Shown here: piece after piece, positions 29,116 through 37,544 of the stretch
Numbering within the stretch: position 1 is the stretch's first letter
Layout: every line of letters begins with the position of its first letter
Origin: Dietzia timorensis
Lineage (GTDB): Bacteria > Actinomycetota > Actinomycetes > Mycobacteriales > Mycobacteriaceae
Reading direction: 5' to 3'
DNA length: 64,000 nucleotides
Assembly: GCF_001659785.1 (NCBI RefSeq)
Contig: NZ_CP015961.1
Location: 682,001 to 746,000 of the forward strand
The notes under the pieces: generated by a model
Told to the model about the DNA's origin: nothing
What the model saw: only the letters and a program-made list of their open reading frames with translations
Database searches by the model: none
Program-made: the position numbers and the translations under genes

Positions 29116-30054
29116 TTAAGCACCTCCGGCGTCATGGGTGGTGGTGTCTTCGGTGGTGTCTTCGGTGTGGGCTCCCGTAATCGGGGCGGTGAGGTGGGCG
29201 GACTCGCCGACCACCACGACCTGCCCGCGCACACGCAGTACTTCGACCGGTGTGCGGAAGAGTTCCGAAAGAGTTTCGGAGGTGAAGATCTCCTCGGGCG
29301 TGCCGATTCGGTGGCGCCCGTCGACGATGAAGATGACCCGGTCGACGAGCGGGAGGACGGGGTTGATCTCGTGGGTCACGAACATCACGCCCGTGCCGTG
29401 GGCTGTGCGCATGTGCTGCAAGACGTCGGCGACCGTCCGCTGGCCGGGGAGGTCGAGGCTGAGGAGGGGCTCGTCGCACAGCAGAAGGTGCGGGTCGGTG
29501 GCGAGCGCCTGGGCGATGCGCATGCGCTGCTGCTCGCCGCCGGACATCCGCCCGATCTGCTTGTCGGCGAGATGTTCCGAGCGCATGAGTTCGATCGAAT
29601 CGGCGACGATCCTGTCGGTTGTGCGGCGGCTCTTCGCGCCCAGCCATGCGGGGAGGCCGGGGCCGAAGTGGTGGCCGTCGGCGCCGAGTCGCACGAGGTC
29701 GCGGCCACGGAGGGTGAGGCCCGGCTGGAATGATTTCTGCTGCGGCACGTAGCCGACGTGTCCACCGCGACCACCCGGGGTGGCGCCGTCGACGGTGATC
29801 GACCCGGTGTCGGGGTGCAGCTGGCCGAGCATGAGGCTGAGCAGCGTCGACTTGCCGGCGCCGTTGGGCCCGAGGATCGCGACGAATTCGCCTGGGTGCA
29901 GGTCGAAGTCGAGGTCGGAGAACAGCTGGTTCTCGCCGCGGCTGAAGCTGACGCCGCGCAGCGAGACCAGCGGGTCCGCGTGCTGGGCGCTGCTGCGGCC
30001 GAAGTGGCTGCGCTTGCCGGTGGATCGTGTGGGTTTCACTTCTTTACTGTGCAC
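29116..30054 (-). CDS. znuC: Zinc/manganese ABC transporter ATP-binding protein (ZnuC-like)
   Basis: Energises metal import. Walker A GPNGAGKST, signature MSGGEQQR and Walker B LLCDEPLLSLD are all present, and the switch histidine lies in MFVTHEINP. At 312 residues it is longer than typical ZnuC because of a polar N-terminal lead of about 25 residues and a C-terminal tail rich in His, Thr and Asp (HTEDTTEDTTTHDAGG). The start is uncertain: GTG at 30054 or GTG at 30039. The solute-binding gene lies 3 kb away instead of in this operon. Confidence 0.88.
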   Translation of the reverse strand: MHSKEVKPTRSTGKRSHFGRSSAQHADPLVSLRGVSFSRGENQLFSDLDFDLHPGEFVAILGPNGAGKSTLLSLMLGQLHPDTGSITVDGATPGGRGGHVGYVPQQKSFQPGLTLRGRDLVRLGADGHHFGPGLPAWLGAKSRRTTDRIVADSIELMRSEHLADKQIGRMSGGEQQRMRIAQALATDPHLLLCDEPLLSLDLPGQRTVADVLQHMRTAHGTGVMFVTHEINPVLPLVDRVIFIVDGRHRIGTPEEIFTSETLSELFRTPVEVLRVRGQVVVVGESAHLTAPITGAHTEDTTEDTTTHDAGGA

Positions 30055-30173
30055 AATCGTCTCTAGGTTCTCGCAAGGAAGGGCGGGCTTAGGCGCCGGG
30101 GACCTGCTCTCGGGCGGCTCTTAGACACACTAGCTATGCTGTGGGTCACACTTTCTTTCGAGGTTGGTGAGAC

Positions 30174-31799
30174 ATGACAGGCGAGCAGCTGGCAGAGGGC
30201 GACGTCGACCGGTCCTGGAAGCGTTCGGCAGCTCTCGGGTTGAGTCCGGTGACGGCCGGGCCGAATAACGCGGACACAGCCCTGTCCCGCGCGCGCCGAC
30301 TGCGCGAGGCCGCCGAGCCGGTGATGGAATCGGTGGACGACATCCTCGGCGGCACGGGCGCGACGGTCGTACTCGCCGACCAGGAAGGCCGCATCCTGCG
30401 CTCGGCGGAAGACGGGACGAGGGTGGCGCAGATGCTGCGTCGCCGTGGCATCTCCGAGGGCGCCGACCTCAGCGAGGATTCGTGCGGGAACAACGGCATC
30501 GGCACCGTGCTCGAGACGCGGGCCGGTGTGCGCATCGCCGGCGAGCAGCATTTCGCCGAGGTGTTCAAGCCGTTCTCCTGTTACGGCCATCCGATCATCA
30601 ATCCGCTCACGCGCAGGCTCGTCGGCGCGATCGATCTCACCGGTCTCACCGCCGAGGGGGATCGCTTCTTCGTGCCATTCGTCCGGCAGATCGTCGCATC
30701 CATCGAGGCGCGCTACGTCGACACCGCCCGCACCGCGGACCGCGAACTCTACAGCCGGTTCATGGACTCCAAGCGCACCTCCCGGCAGACGGTGTGCGCC
30801 TTCGGTGAGGAAGCGGTGCTCGTGTCCCGCCGCGGCCTCGATGTGCTTTCCTCGGCGGACCTGACGACTCTTCGCGAGGCCGTCGAGTCCGCCGACCGGC
30901 CCGATCGCGTCGCATTGTCCATCGGCGAGATCCCTGTCGCGGTGCAGCACGTCGGTCGCAGCGGACGCCTCGTGGAGCTCGATATCCCCTCGGCACCGCA
31001 GCCCACGCCGCGCCCCAAGCGCCGCGCCGCCACAGCGGCCGGTCCCGGCGCCCGGCGCGCATCGACGCTTCTGTCGAGCTGCGCCGTGCTCGGGCCCGCG
31101 GGGTCCGGCCGCACAACGATGGCGGTGGCCACGGCCGGCGCGGACGCCGTCCACGTCCGCCTCGCCGACGCGGACGATGCGGATGCGGCGTGGCGGGACC
31201 TCGCATTGCCGGCGCTGCGTGCGTCCGGGGAGGGCAGCGGCTCCGCCGTCATCCTCGACGATGTTGATCTGCTTTCCGATGCCGATCTGCGTAGGCTCGG
31301 CGCGCGCATGGCGAAGGCGCACGCGCCCATCGTGGTCACCTCGTATGACGTCGCACGTCCCGCCGTCATGGCGGTCGCGGAACAGTGTGACCGCACGATC
31401 CACACCTCCGGTCTGCACGAGCGCGAGGAGGAGGGGATAGAGATCGTCCGCGCGATGGTCGCGCAGATCTGCCGCCGGCGCGAGTTCCCGGTGCCCGTGA
31501 TCACCGAACAATTCGCCCGCGAGGCGTGCGCGCTCGAGCTGCCGAACAACTTGCGCTCGCTGGAGTCCATTCTCGCCGACTGCCTCCGCAAGCCCGTGCG
31601 GATCCTCGAACCGGCGCACCTGCCCGCGCACGCGCGCAGCGCCCGGATCCCGCGCCCCGGCGAGCTCGCGCGCGGCGAATACGAGGCGATCGTCAGCGCG
31701 CTCGACGAGTGCGACGGCGTGCGCAGCAGGGCGGCGAAGAGGCTTGGAATCAGCCGTACGACGCTGTACGCGCGGCTGCGCGAATTCGGCCTCGATTAA
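30174..31799 (+). CDS. GAF-domain, Fis-type transcriptional activator
   Basis: Related to the AcoR/MimR group that activates alcohol and propane oxidation genes in actinobacteria. An N-terminal helical region and GAF sensor (about residues 45-195; SEDSCGNNGIGTVLE and KPFSCYGHPIINPLT) precede a reduced ATPase-like region. That region has Walker A GPAGSGRTT near 306-314 and Walker B AVILDDVDL, but no GAFTGA loop, so contact with sigma-54 is not expected. A C-terminal Fis helix-turn-helix ends the protein (AAKRLGISRTTLYARLREF). 541 residues. It sits just upstream of, and in line with, an alcohol dehydrogenase, its likely target. A TATGCT -10 is visible at about 30134. Confidence 0.85.
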   Translation: MTGEQLAEGDVDRSWKRSAALGLSPVTAGPNNADTALSRARRLREAAEPVMESVDDILGGTGATVVLADQEGRILRSAEDGTRVAQMLRRRGISEGADLSEDSCGNNGIGTVLETRAGVRIAGEQHFAEVFKPFSCYGHPIINPLTRRLVGAIDLTGLTAEGDRFFVPFVRQIVASIEARYVDTARTADRELYSRFMDSKRTSRQTVCAFGEEAVLVSRRGLDVLSSADLTTLREAVESADRPDRVALSIGEIPVAVQHVGRSGRLVELDIPSAPQPTPRPKRRAATAAGPGARRASTLLSSCAVLGPAGSGRTTMAVATAGADAVHVRLADADDADAAWRDLALPALRASGEGSGSAVILDDVDLLSDADLRRLGARMAKAHAPIVVTSYDVARPAVMAVAEQCDRTIHTSGLHEREEEGIEIVRAMVAQICRRREFPVPVITEQFAREACALELPNNLRSLESILADCLRKPVRILEPAHLPAHARSARIPRPGELARGEYEAIVSALDECDGVRSRAAKRLGISRTTLYARLREFGLD

Positions 31800-31827
31800 C
31801 GGCCGGAAAGCGCTCGTACTGCGATTT

Positions 31828-31851
31828 TGTCCAGTGTTCAGAAATTGGACA
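31828..31851. promoter_or_regulatory. Candidate activator site upstream of the alcohol dehydrogenase
   Basis: TGTCCA (31828-31833) and TGGACA (31846-31851) form an inverted repeat with 12-bp spacing in the gap between the Fis-type activator and the dehydrogenase. Such a site suits a dimeric Fis-type regulator; assignment is by position. Confidence 0.4.
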
Positions 31852-31934
31852 GTCCATTTCCTCGGCAGCTCCATAGGCTCATATGTGATCCGACTCACAG
31901 AGAGCCGTAAAGGCTGCAAGGAAAGGACATCCCG

Positions 31935-33047
31935 ATGAAGACTAAGGCTGCAGTGCTGTTCGACAGTGGCAAGCCCTTCGAGGTTATGGAGCTCGAACTC
32001 GACGGGCCCGGCCCCGGCGAGGTGCTCATCAAGTACACCGCCGCCGGCCTGTGCCACTCGGACCTGCACCTCACCGACGGTGACTTCCAGCCGCGCTTCC
32101 CGATGGTCGGCGGCCACGAGGGCAGCGGGATCATCGAGGAGGTCGGGCCCGGCGTCACGAAGGTCAAGCCCGGCGACCACGTCGTGTGTGCCTTCATTCC
32201 GAGCTGTGGCACGTGCCGCTACTGCTCGACCGGACGCCAGAGCCTGTGCGACATGGGTGCGAACATCCTCGACGGCGCGCTTCCCGGCGGCGGCTACCGC
32301 TTCCACGGCGGCGGACAGGATTTCGGCGCCTTCTGCATGCTCGGCACCTTCTCCGAGCGCGCCACGATTTCGCAGCACTCCGTCGTCAAGGTCGACGACT
32401 GGCTTCCGCTCGACAAGGCCGTGCTCGTCGGCTGCGGCGTCCCGTCCGGTTGGGGCACCGCGACGAAGGCCGGCGATCTGCGTCCCGGCGACTCGACGAT
32501 CATCTTCGGGGTCGGCGGGCTCGGCATCAATGCCGTGCAGGGTGCGAAGGCCGCGGGCGCGCGTCACATCATCGCCGTCGACCCGGTGGAGATGAAGCGC
32601 GAGCAGGCGCTCAAATTCGGCGCCACGCACGCCTTCGCCGACGCGGCCGAGGCTCGCGCCAAGCTGGAGGAGCTCACGTGGGGTCAGATGGCCGATGCCG
32701 CGCTCATCCTCGTCGGCACGGTGGACGAGCAGGTCGTGCAGGACGCCTTCGCGTCCATTGGTAAGGGCGGCCGGGTGATCGTCACCGGTCTCGCGCACCC
32801 GGAGAAGCTCACGGTGCACGTGTCCGGCTTCGAGCTCACCCTGTTCGAGAAGACGATCAAGGGCTCGCTGTTCGGCTCGTCCAACCCGCAGTACGACATC
32901 GTCCGACTGCTGCGCATGTACAACGACGGCGACCTCAAGCTCGACGAGCTGGTGACGAACACGTACACCATCGAGACGATCAACGAGGGCTACGAGGACC
33001 TGCGTGCGGGCAAGAACATCCGCGGTGTCGTGATCCACGACCAGTAG
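31935..33047 (+). CDS. NDMA-dependent zinc alcohol dehydrogenase
   Basis: Zinc-containing medium-chain dehydrogenase with tightly bound NAD, of the nitrosodimethylaniline-dependent class found in actinobacteria that oxidise alcohols. Catalytic zinc ligands are C40 and H61 (AGLCHSDLH, GGHEGSG), with a structural zinc site in CGTCRYCSTGRQSLC. The nucleotide-binding loop is GVGGLGINAVQG. The 370 residues match the class, and GTFSERATISQHSVVK is typical of it. RBS AAGGAAAGG precedes the ATG at 31935. It is likely activated by the adjacent GAF/Fis regulator. Physiological electron acceptor is not evident. Confidence 0.9.
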   Translation: MKTKAAVLFDSGKPFEVMELELDGPGPGEVLIKYTAAGLCHSDLHLTDGDFQPRFPMVGGHEGSGIIEEVGPGVTKVKPGDHVVCAFIPSCGTCRYCSTGRQSLCDMGANILDGALPGGGYRFHGGGQDFGAFCMLGTFSERATISQHSVVKVDDWLPLDKAVLVGCGVPSGWGTATKAGDLRPGDSTIIFGVGGLGINAVQGAKAAGARHIIAVDPVEMKREQALKFGATHAFADAAEARAKLEELTWGQMADAALILVGTVDEQVVQDAFASIGKGGRVIVTGLAHPEKLTVHVSGFELTLFEKTIKGSLFGSSNPQYDIVRLLRMYNDGDLKLDELVTNTYTIETINEGYEDLRAGKNIRGVVIHDQ

Positions 33048-33056
33048 CGCCGCTCG

Positions 33057-34088
33057 CTACGCGCCGCCGAGTGCAGACTCGACGGCATCGACGTTGCTAT
33101 TCATCCACTCTTCGAATCCGACTCCGTCGGGGAGGGTTTCGGTGAACTCGACGATCGGTGTCCCGGCTGCCTCGGCGGCGTCTGCGATTTCGCCCGTGGC
33201 CGAGGTTTGCGTCTGGGGATTGACGATGAGTAGAGCGATGTCGTCGCTACCGGCGAGTTCGCGCATCTCGGCGAAGTCCGCGGCAGACGGATCCGACCCC
33301 TCCTCGATCGCCGAGGTGAAACCGGAAGGCGTCATGTCGTGGGCGTCGAAGTCGTCGAACATGTGGCCGCCGATGGGCTCGGTCTGCAGGTAGTGCACGT
33401 GCTCGGCGCCGAACGCCTGCTCGCCGCGCGTGTGCAGCTCGTCGAGCGACTCGGCGAGGCCGGCCGCGTTTTCGCGGTAATAGTCTGCGTCGGCGGGGTT
33501 GAGCGTGGCCAGCTCCTCGGCGATTTTCTCCGCGAGCGTGCTCATCGCGGGGAGCGAGTACCACACGTGCTCGTTGCTGGTGGAGCCCTCTTCTTCCTCG
33601 CCGTGCGAGTGGTCATGCCCCTCGTGGTCGTGCCCCTCTTCGTCGCCGTGTTCGTGCTCGTGCCCGTGGTCATGCCCGCCCGCGCCGTGGCTGTGCGCCT
33701 CGACTTCCGTGCCGGTGGCCTCGGTGAAGGCATCCACGCCCTGGAGGGTGGCGATGTCCGAGGCGTTTTCCAACGCCTGATCGACGAACTCGTCGTAGCC
33801 GGCGCCGTTGTACACGACGAGATCGGCCTGCGTGATCTTCGCGGCGTCGGCGGGGGAGGCCTCGAACGAGTGAGGATCGGCCGAGGGGTCGTCGATCACG
33901 GACTCGACGTTGCCGTGGTCTCCGGCGACGATCTCCGCAAGCGAGCCATAGACATTCGTAGAGGCAACGATCTCGGGCCCGGAGGTTTCGGCATCTCCGC
34001 CGTCAGAAGAACATCCCGCAAGGCCCGCCGCGGCAAGTACCGCCGCGGAAGCGAGAGCGGGGATCGACCTGGGGGATGGAGAACGCAC
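33057..34088 (-). CDS. znuA: Zinc-binding lipoprotein of an ABC importer (ZnuA/AdcA-like)
   Basis: Extracytoplasmic solute-binding lipoprotein delivering zinc to the ABC permease. A signal sequence ends with lipobox LAGC. The cluster A-I domain contains DPHSFEASPADAAKI, the first metal histidine region. A His/Asp/Glu-rich loop of about 45 residues (many HDH and HEH units, roughly residues 130-175) is diagnostic of zinc-type members, followed by NEHVWYSLPAM and EPIGGHMFDDF. The GTG at 34088, with AGAAGG eight bases upstream, gives 343 residues. The gene is 3 kb from znuBC, with a Zur-like palindrome upstream. Confidence 0.92.
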   Translation of the reverse strand: MRSPSPRSIPALASAAVLAAAGLAGCSSDGGDAETSGPEIVASTNVYGSLAEIVAGDHGNVESVIDDPSADPHSFEASPADAAKITQADLVVYNGAGYDEFVDQALENASDIATLQGVDAFTEATGTEVEAHSHGAGGHDHGHEHEHGDEEGHDHEGHDHSHGEEEEGSTSNEHVWYSLPAMSTLAEKIAEELATLNPADADYYRENAAGLAESLDELHTRGEQAFGAEHVHYLQTEPIGGHMFDDFDAHDMTPSGFTSAIEEGSDPSAADFAEMRELAGSDDIALLIVNPQTQTSATGEIADAAEAAGTPIVEFTETLPDGVGFEEWMNSNVDAVESALGGA

Positions 34089-34170
34089 GGGCACCGCCTT
34101 CTGGCGCGCGCACTTCGGCGCGCCACTGGATAGTCTTCGCAGCCGGGCACTGCACCCGACGAAGAACACT

Positions 34171-34187
34171 ATAATGGAAACCATTAT
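34171..34187. promoter_or_regulatory. Zur-like palindrome upstream of znuA
   Basis: ATAATGG-AAA-CCATTAT is a perfect 7-3-7 palindrome, AT-rich in a GC-rich genome, 83 bp upstream of znuA and within the znuA-thrC divergent gap. It resembles Zur/Fur family boxes with core AATG...CATT. Confidence 0.7.
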
Positions 34188-34278
34188 CAATAACATCTTT
34201 TGGGGGTCGACTCGTCCGCCCCCGCGATATCCCGGCCGCTGCGTGCCTGCGGCGACGTGTGCTGGCACACTTATAGGC

Positions 34279-35700
34279 ATGGAATTTGTTTCGACCCGTG
34301 GCGGCATGGAGCCGGCGAACTTCAGCGACATTCTGCTCGAGGGGCTCGCGCCCGACGGCGGGCTTGTGGTGCCGAAGGAGGTCCCGCACGTCGAGCTGAG
34401 CGAGATCGAATCCTGGCGCGGCCTGGCGTACCCGCAGCTCGCGGTGAAGGTCATCGGGAAGCTGTGGACCGACATCGATATCGCCGATCTCGAGGGGATC
34501 TGCGAGCGCGCTTACGGCGCGCAGTTCTCGAATGACATCGTTCCGCTGCGGAAGATCGACGAGCAGATCACGCTGGTGGGGCTGTCCGAGGGGCCGACGC
34601 TGGCCTTCAAGGACATGGCCATGCAGTTCCTCGGCGAGGCGATTCCGTACGTGCTCACCAAGCGCGGGCAGACGCTCAATATCCTCGGCGCCACCTCCGG
34701 CGATACGGGCTCGGCGGCGGAGTACGCGTTCCGTTCGCAGCCGAACGTCGCGGTGTTCATGCTTTCCCCGCAGGGCCGGATGAGCGAGTTCCAGCGGGCG
34801 CAGATGTATTCGCTGCCCGACGAGAACATCCACAATATTGCCGTCGAGGGCGTGTTCGACGACTGCCAGAACATGGTCAAGGAGCTGAACGGCGACCTGG
34901 AGTTCAAGGCCGCCAACACCCTCGGCACGGTAAACTCCATCAACCTCGGTCGCGTCGCCGCGCAGGTCGCGTACTACTTCTGGGCGTGGCTGCGCGCCAC
35001 CGACGCGCTCGACGAGGCCGGCCGCGCCGAGTTCGAGGCGACGTTCTCGGTGCCGTCCGGCAATTTCGGCAACATCTTCTCGGGACACCTCGCGGGGCAG
35101 ATGGGGCTGCCCGTTCGCCGGTTACTGCTCGCGACGAACGAGAACAACGTCCTCGAAGAGTTCTTCCGCACCGGCGTCTACCGGCCGCGTAACCGCGAGA
35201 ACACCCTCGCGACGTCGAGCCCGTCGATGGACATCTCCAAGGCCTCCAACCTCGAGCGCTTCGTCTACCACCTGCTCGGCAGCGACGCCCACCGCCTGCG
35301 CGAGGCGTGGGAGAAGCTCGACGCGACCGGCTCGCTCGACCTGTCCGCCGAGCTGGAGCGCTTCGCCAGCGAGTTCCGCATCGTCTCCGGAAAATCGACC
35401 CATAACGACCGCCTCGCCGCGATCACGTGGGTTCACGAGACGAGCGGCGAGATCATCGACCCGCACACCGCGGACGGCGTCACGGTGGCGCGCGAGCTCG
35501 CCGAGCCGGTCGAGAACGTGCTCGTGCTCGAAACGGCAAAGCCGCAGAAGTTCGCCGACACCGTCATCGAGGCGCTCGGCTTCGAGGCACCGGTCGGGGA
35601 GGAGCTCGCCGATCTCCTCGGCCGCCCGCAGCGCACCGTCGACATGGCCGACGACTCCCAGGTGCTCCGCGACTACATCACCGAGCACGCCGTCCGCTAG
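34279..35700 (+). CDS. thrC: Threonine synthase
   Basis: PLP enzyme converting O-phosphohomoserine to threonine and phosphate. It is the long ThrC form of about 470 residues found in corynebacteria and E. coli: YVSTRGG-like N-terminus (FVSTRGG), PLP lysine in GPTLAFKDMAMQF, phosphate-binding ATSGDTGSAA and SVPSGNFGNI. Starting at ATG 34279 the protein has 473 residues; codons further upstream run into the Zur-like site and are not conserved in type. The 3' end overlaps otsB by 4 bp, convergent. No other threonine genes are adjacent. Confidence 0.95.
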   Translation: MEFVSTRGGMEPANFSDILLEGLAPDGGLVVPKEVPHVELSEIESWRGLAYPQLAVKVIGKLWTDIDIADLEGICERAYGAQFSNDIVPLRKIDEQITLVGLSEGPTLAFKDMAMQFLGEAIPYVLTKRGQTLNILGATSGDTGSAAEYAFRSQPNVAVFMLSPQGRMSEFQRAQMYSLPDENIHNIAVEGVFDDCQNMVKELNGDLEFKAANTLGTVNSINLGRVAAQVAYYFWAWLRATDALDEAGRAEFEATFSVPSGNFGNIFSGHLAGQMGLPVRRLLLATNENNVLEEFFRTGVYRPRNRENTLATSSPSMDISKASNLERFVYHLLGSDAHRLREAWEKLDATGSLDLSAELERFASEFRIVSGKSTHNDRLAAITWVHETSGEIIDPHTADGVTVARELAEPVENVLVLETAKPQKFADTVIEALGFEAPVGEELADLLGRPQRTVDMADDSQVLRDYITEHAVR

Positions 35701-36509
35701 GCAGGCTTCGAACCTCCGCGCACCGCCGCGAGGTGGCGCAGCGAGACGACCACTTCGTCGATCGAAGCGACGCGATACCCGGCCACCGTCGGGCCGTCGC
35801 CGACCTTGATGCCGACGTCGAGTGCACTGCCATCGTGATCTGAGCCGAGCACCGCAAAACCTTTTTCGTCGGTGACGTCGTCGCCGAAGAACACGACGGA
35901 CTCGGCGCCCGTGCGCTCGCGGAACGTTTGTAGGGCCGCGCCCTTCGACGCCTCTCGCACCGCGAGCTCGAGGACGGCTTTGCCTTCGGTGGCGAAAACG
36001 CCGTCGCGCACAGCCGGGCCCTCGAGTGCGAGCGAAAGGAGGCGCTCCTGGTCCTCGGCGCGCGGCAGCGAACGCACGTGGAGAACGGCGGAGGACGGCT
36101 TGTACTCCACGAACGCGCCCTCGTGGGGGAGTGCTATCGCCTCGAGCCGCGACGTGATCTCCGTGAGCAGCGCCGCCTCTACTTCCGTAAGGGCGGCGGG
36201 CTTGCTCTCCAGCTCCGAGCCGTGTTGGCCGACGAGATGAATCCCGGTGGCCGCGGACTCGGTGGGGATCTCGGAAATGCGGGACAACGTCGTGCGGTCG
36301 CGCCCGGACACGAGTAGCACAGTGGTCGCCGGGAGCGCCGCCAGCGCGTCGAGCGCCTCGCGCGCGCCCGGCGCGAGCCGAGAGGTCTCCGGATCGGAGA
36401 CGAATGGCGAGAGCGTGCCGTCGAAATCGCAGGCGACGACCAGGTGGGCTGCCCGTGCTGCGCGGTCGAGGGCTGCGCGGGTGGTGAGAAGATCGGTCTC
36501 CGACGTCAT
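35697..36509 (-). CDS. otsB: Trehalose-6-phosphate phosphatase
   Basis: HAD-superfamily phosphatase finishing trehalose synthesis by the OtsAB route; trehalose is also the carrier for mycolic acids in this order. Motif I is DFDGTLSPF (nucleophile Asp near residue 29), motif II VSGR, and motif III/IV GDDVTDEKGF. The C2-type cap carries GQHGSELE and HEGAFVEYK. The protein has 270 residues from ATG at 36509; no OtsA-like domain is fused. otsA is not in the window. Confidence 0.93.
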   Translation of the reverse strand: MTSETDLLTTRAALDRAARAAHLVVACDFDGTLSPFVSDPETSRLAPGAREALDALAALPATTVLLVSGRDRTTLSRISEIPTESAATGIHLVGQHGSELESKPAALTEVEAALLTEITSRLEAIALPHEGAFVEYKPSSAVLHVRSLPRAEDQERLLSLALEGPAVRDGVFATEGKAVLELAVREASKGAALQTFRERTGAESVVFFGDDVTDEKGFAVLGSDHDGSALDVGIKVGDGPTVAGYRVASIDEVVVSLRHLAAVRGGSKPA

Positions 36510-36562
36510 ACGTCCCAAGCTACGGCAGCCGGCGTAGACGCGGCGTCGTCGAGGTCCCGCGG

Positions 36563-37261
36563 CTAGCCGAGAGAAGCGTGGAGCTTCGCCCGGGTCGGGT
36601 CGGCGTCCGAGCCGAGGAGCAGCTCGATGGTGAGCTGCAGCCGGTCCTGAACGTCGGCGGCGGAGGCCCGGCGGGTAAGCCACGCGACGAGATTGGACAT
36701 CCACACATCGGACACGACCCGCGCGATGGACAGCTGCACCTCGGTGGGTTCGCCGTCGGCCATCGCGCGGGCGATGATGCGGTCGATGTGTGTGCCGACG
36801 AGCTCGACCTCCGCGGCGACCGATGCATCGGCGAACATGAACGCACGCGTCATCGCCTCGGTGAGATTGGGGTCGCGCTGCATGGCCGTGGTGATCATCG
36901 AGACGACGACGATCATCCGCTCCTGCGGGGTCGACCCGGGAGGGGCGCTGCGCTCGGTGCGCTCGTCGATGCGGGCGAATTCGCGCGCGAGCGCGGAGAC
37001 GAGAAGATGGACCTTCGAGGGGAAGAAGCGATAGAGCGTCCCGACCGCGACCTCGGCTTTCTCTGCGACGGCGCGCATCTGCACGGCCTCGTATCCGCCG
37101 CGCGAGGCGAGGGCGAGTGTCGCGTCGAGGATCCGCCGGCGACGCTCGCGCTGCGAGGCCGTGGTCGGCACCTCCGGGCTCGCGGTGCGTGCCTTGGTCG
37201 TCTGGCCGCGCTTGCCGGGCGTGATGTCCGAAGGGGCTGAGGGGTCCTCGACGTAGGTCAT
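36563..37261 (-). CDS. kstR: TetR-family repressor KstR of sterol catabolism
   Basis: Repressor of the cholesterol regulon, released by 3-oxo-cholestenoyl-CoA type ligands. The helix-turn-helix is AVAEKAEVAVGTLYRFFPSKVHLL (about residues 64-87, shown in part here as VAVGTLYRFFPSK). The ligand domain contains NLTEAMTRAFMFADAS and VSDVWMSNLVAWLTRRAS, very close to M. tuberculosis KstR as I remember it. The ATG at 37261 gives 232 residues; a TTG three codons earlier is possible. It is divergent from fadE34, as in M. tuberculosis (Rv3574/Rv3573c), and two KstR boxes lie between them, implying autoregulation. Confidence 0.93.
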   Translation of the reverse strand: MTYVEDPSAPSDITPGKRGQTTKARTASPEVPTTASQRERRRRILDATLALASRGGYEAVQMRAVAEKAEVAVGTLYRFFPSKVHLLVSALAREFARIDERTERSAPPGSTPQERMIVVVSMITTAMQRDPNLTEAMTRAFMFADASVAAEVELVGTHIDRIIARAMADGEPTEVQLSIARVVSDVWMSNLVAWLTRRASAADVQDRLQLTIELLLGSDADPTRAKLHASLG

Positions 37262-37375
37262 CTGGTCCAATCTCTTCTTTTCGTGCGGCGCCTGAGGGGA
37301 CGCGCGTGTCTTCCGGCCGACGGCGTTCCGAATTTCGCCAACCGGTTACCGCCGGGGGTATCCACCATGTCATTC

Positions 37376-37389
37376 TGTAACAGGTTCTA
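37376..37389. promoter_or_regulatory. KstR box 1
   Basis: TGTAACAGGTTCTA matches TNNAACNNGTTNNA at every fixed position. It lies on the kstR side of the kstR-fadE34 gap. Confidence 0.85.
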
Positions 37390-37392
37390 GAG

Positions 37393-37406
37393 TAGAACGT
37401 GTTCTA
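37393..37406. promoter_or_regulatory. KstR box 2
   Basis: TAGAACGTGTTCTA is a perfect palindrome and perfect KstR consensus match, centred 17 bp from box 1. The two may serve the divergent promoters or bind KstR dimers side by side. Confidence 0.92.
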
Positions 37407-37544
37407 GTTCCAGGCTAGAGGTTGAGCGGGGATTCTCCGTAATCCCCGCGCACCGTGCTCGAGGCGCTTTGGCGATCCCCGTGCCACAGGAACCTTCTTA
37501 CCTGCAACGGAGCGCCACGGAATTAGTTATACGAGGAGAGCTAC

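Noticed and set aside
30063-33038. A 2.9-kb open frame on the minus strand opposite the GAF/Fis regulator and alcohol dehydrogenase
   Set aside because: Its translation is low-complexity Arg/Ala/Gly with no domain, while both plus-strand genes have clear motifs. It is an antisense artefact of high GC.
37262-37270. TTG at 37270 as kstR start
   Set aside because: The ribosome site AAGAAGAG is too close to it, and ATG at 37261 is better spaced.
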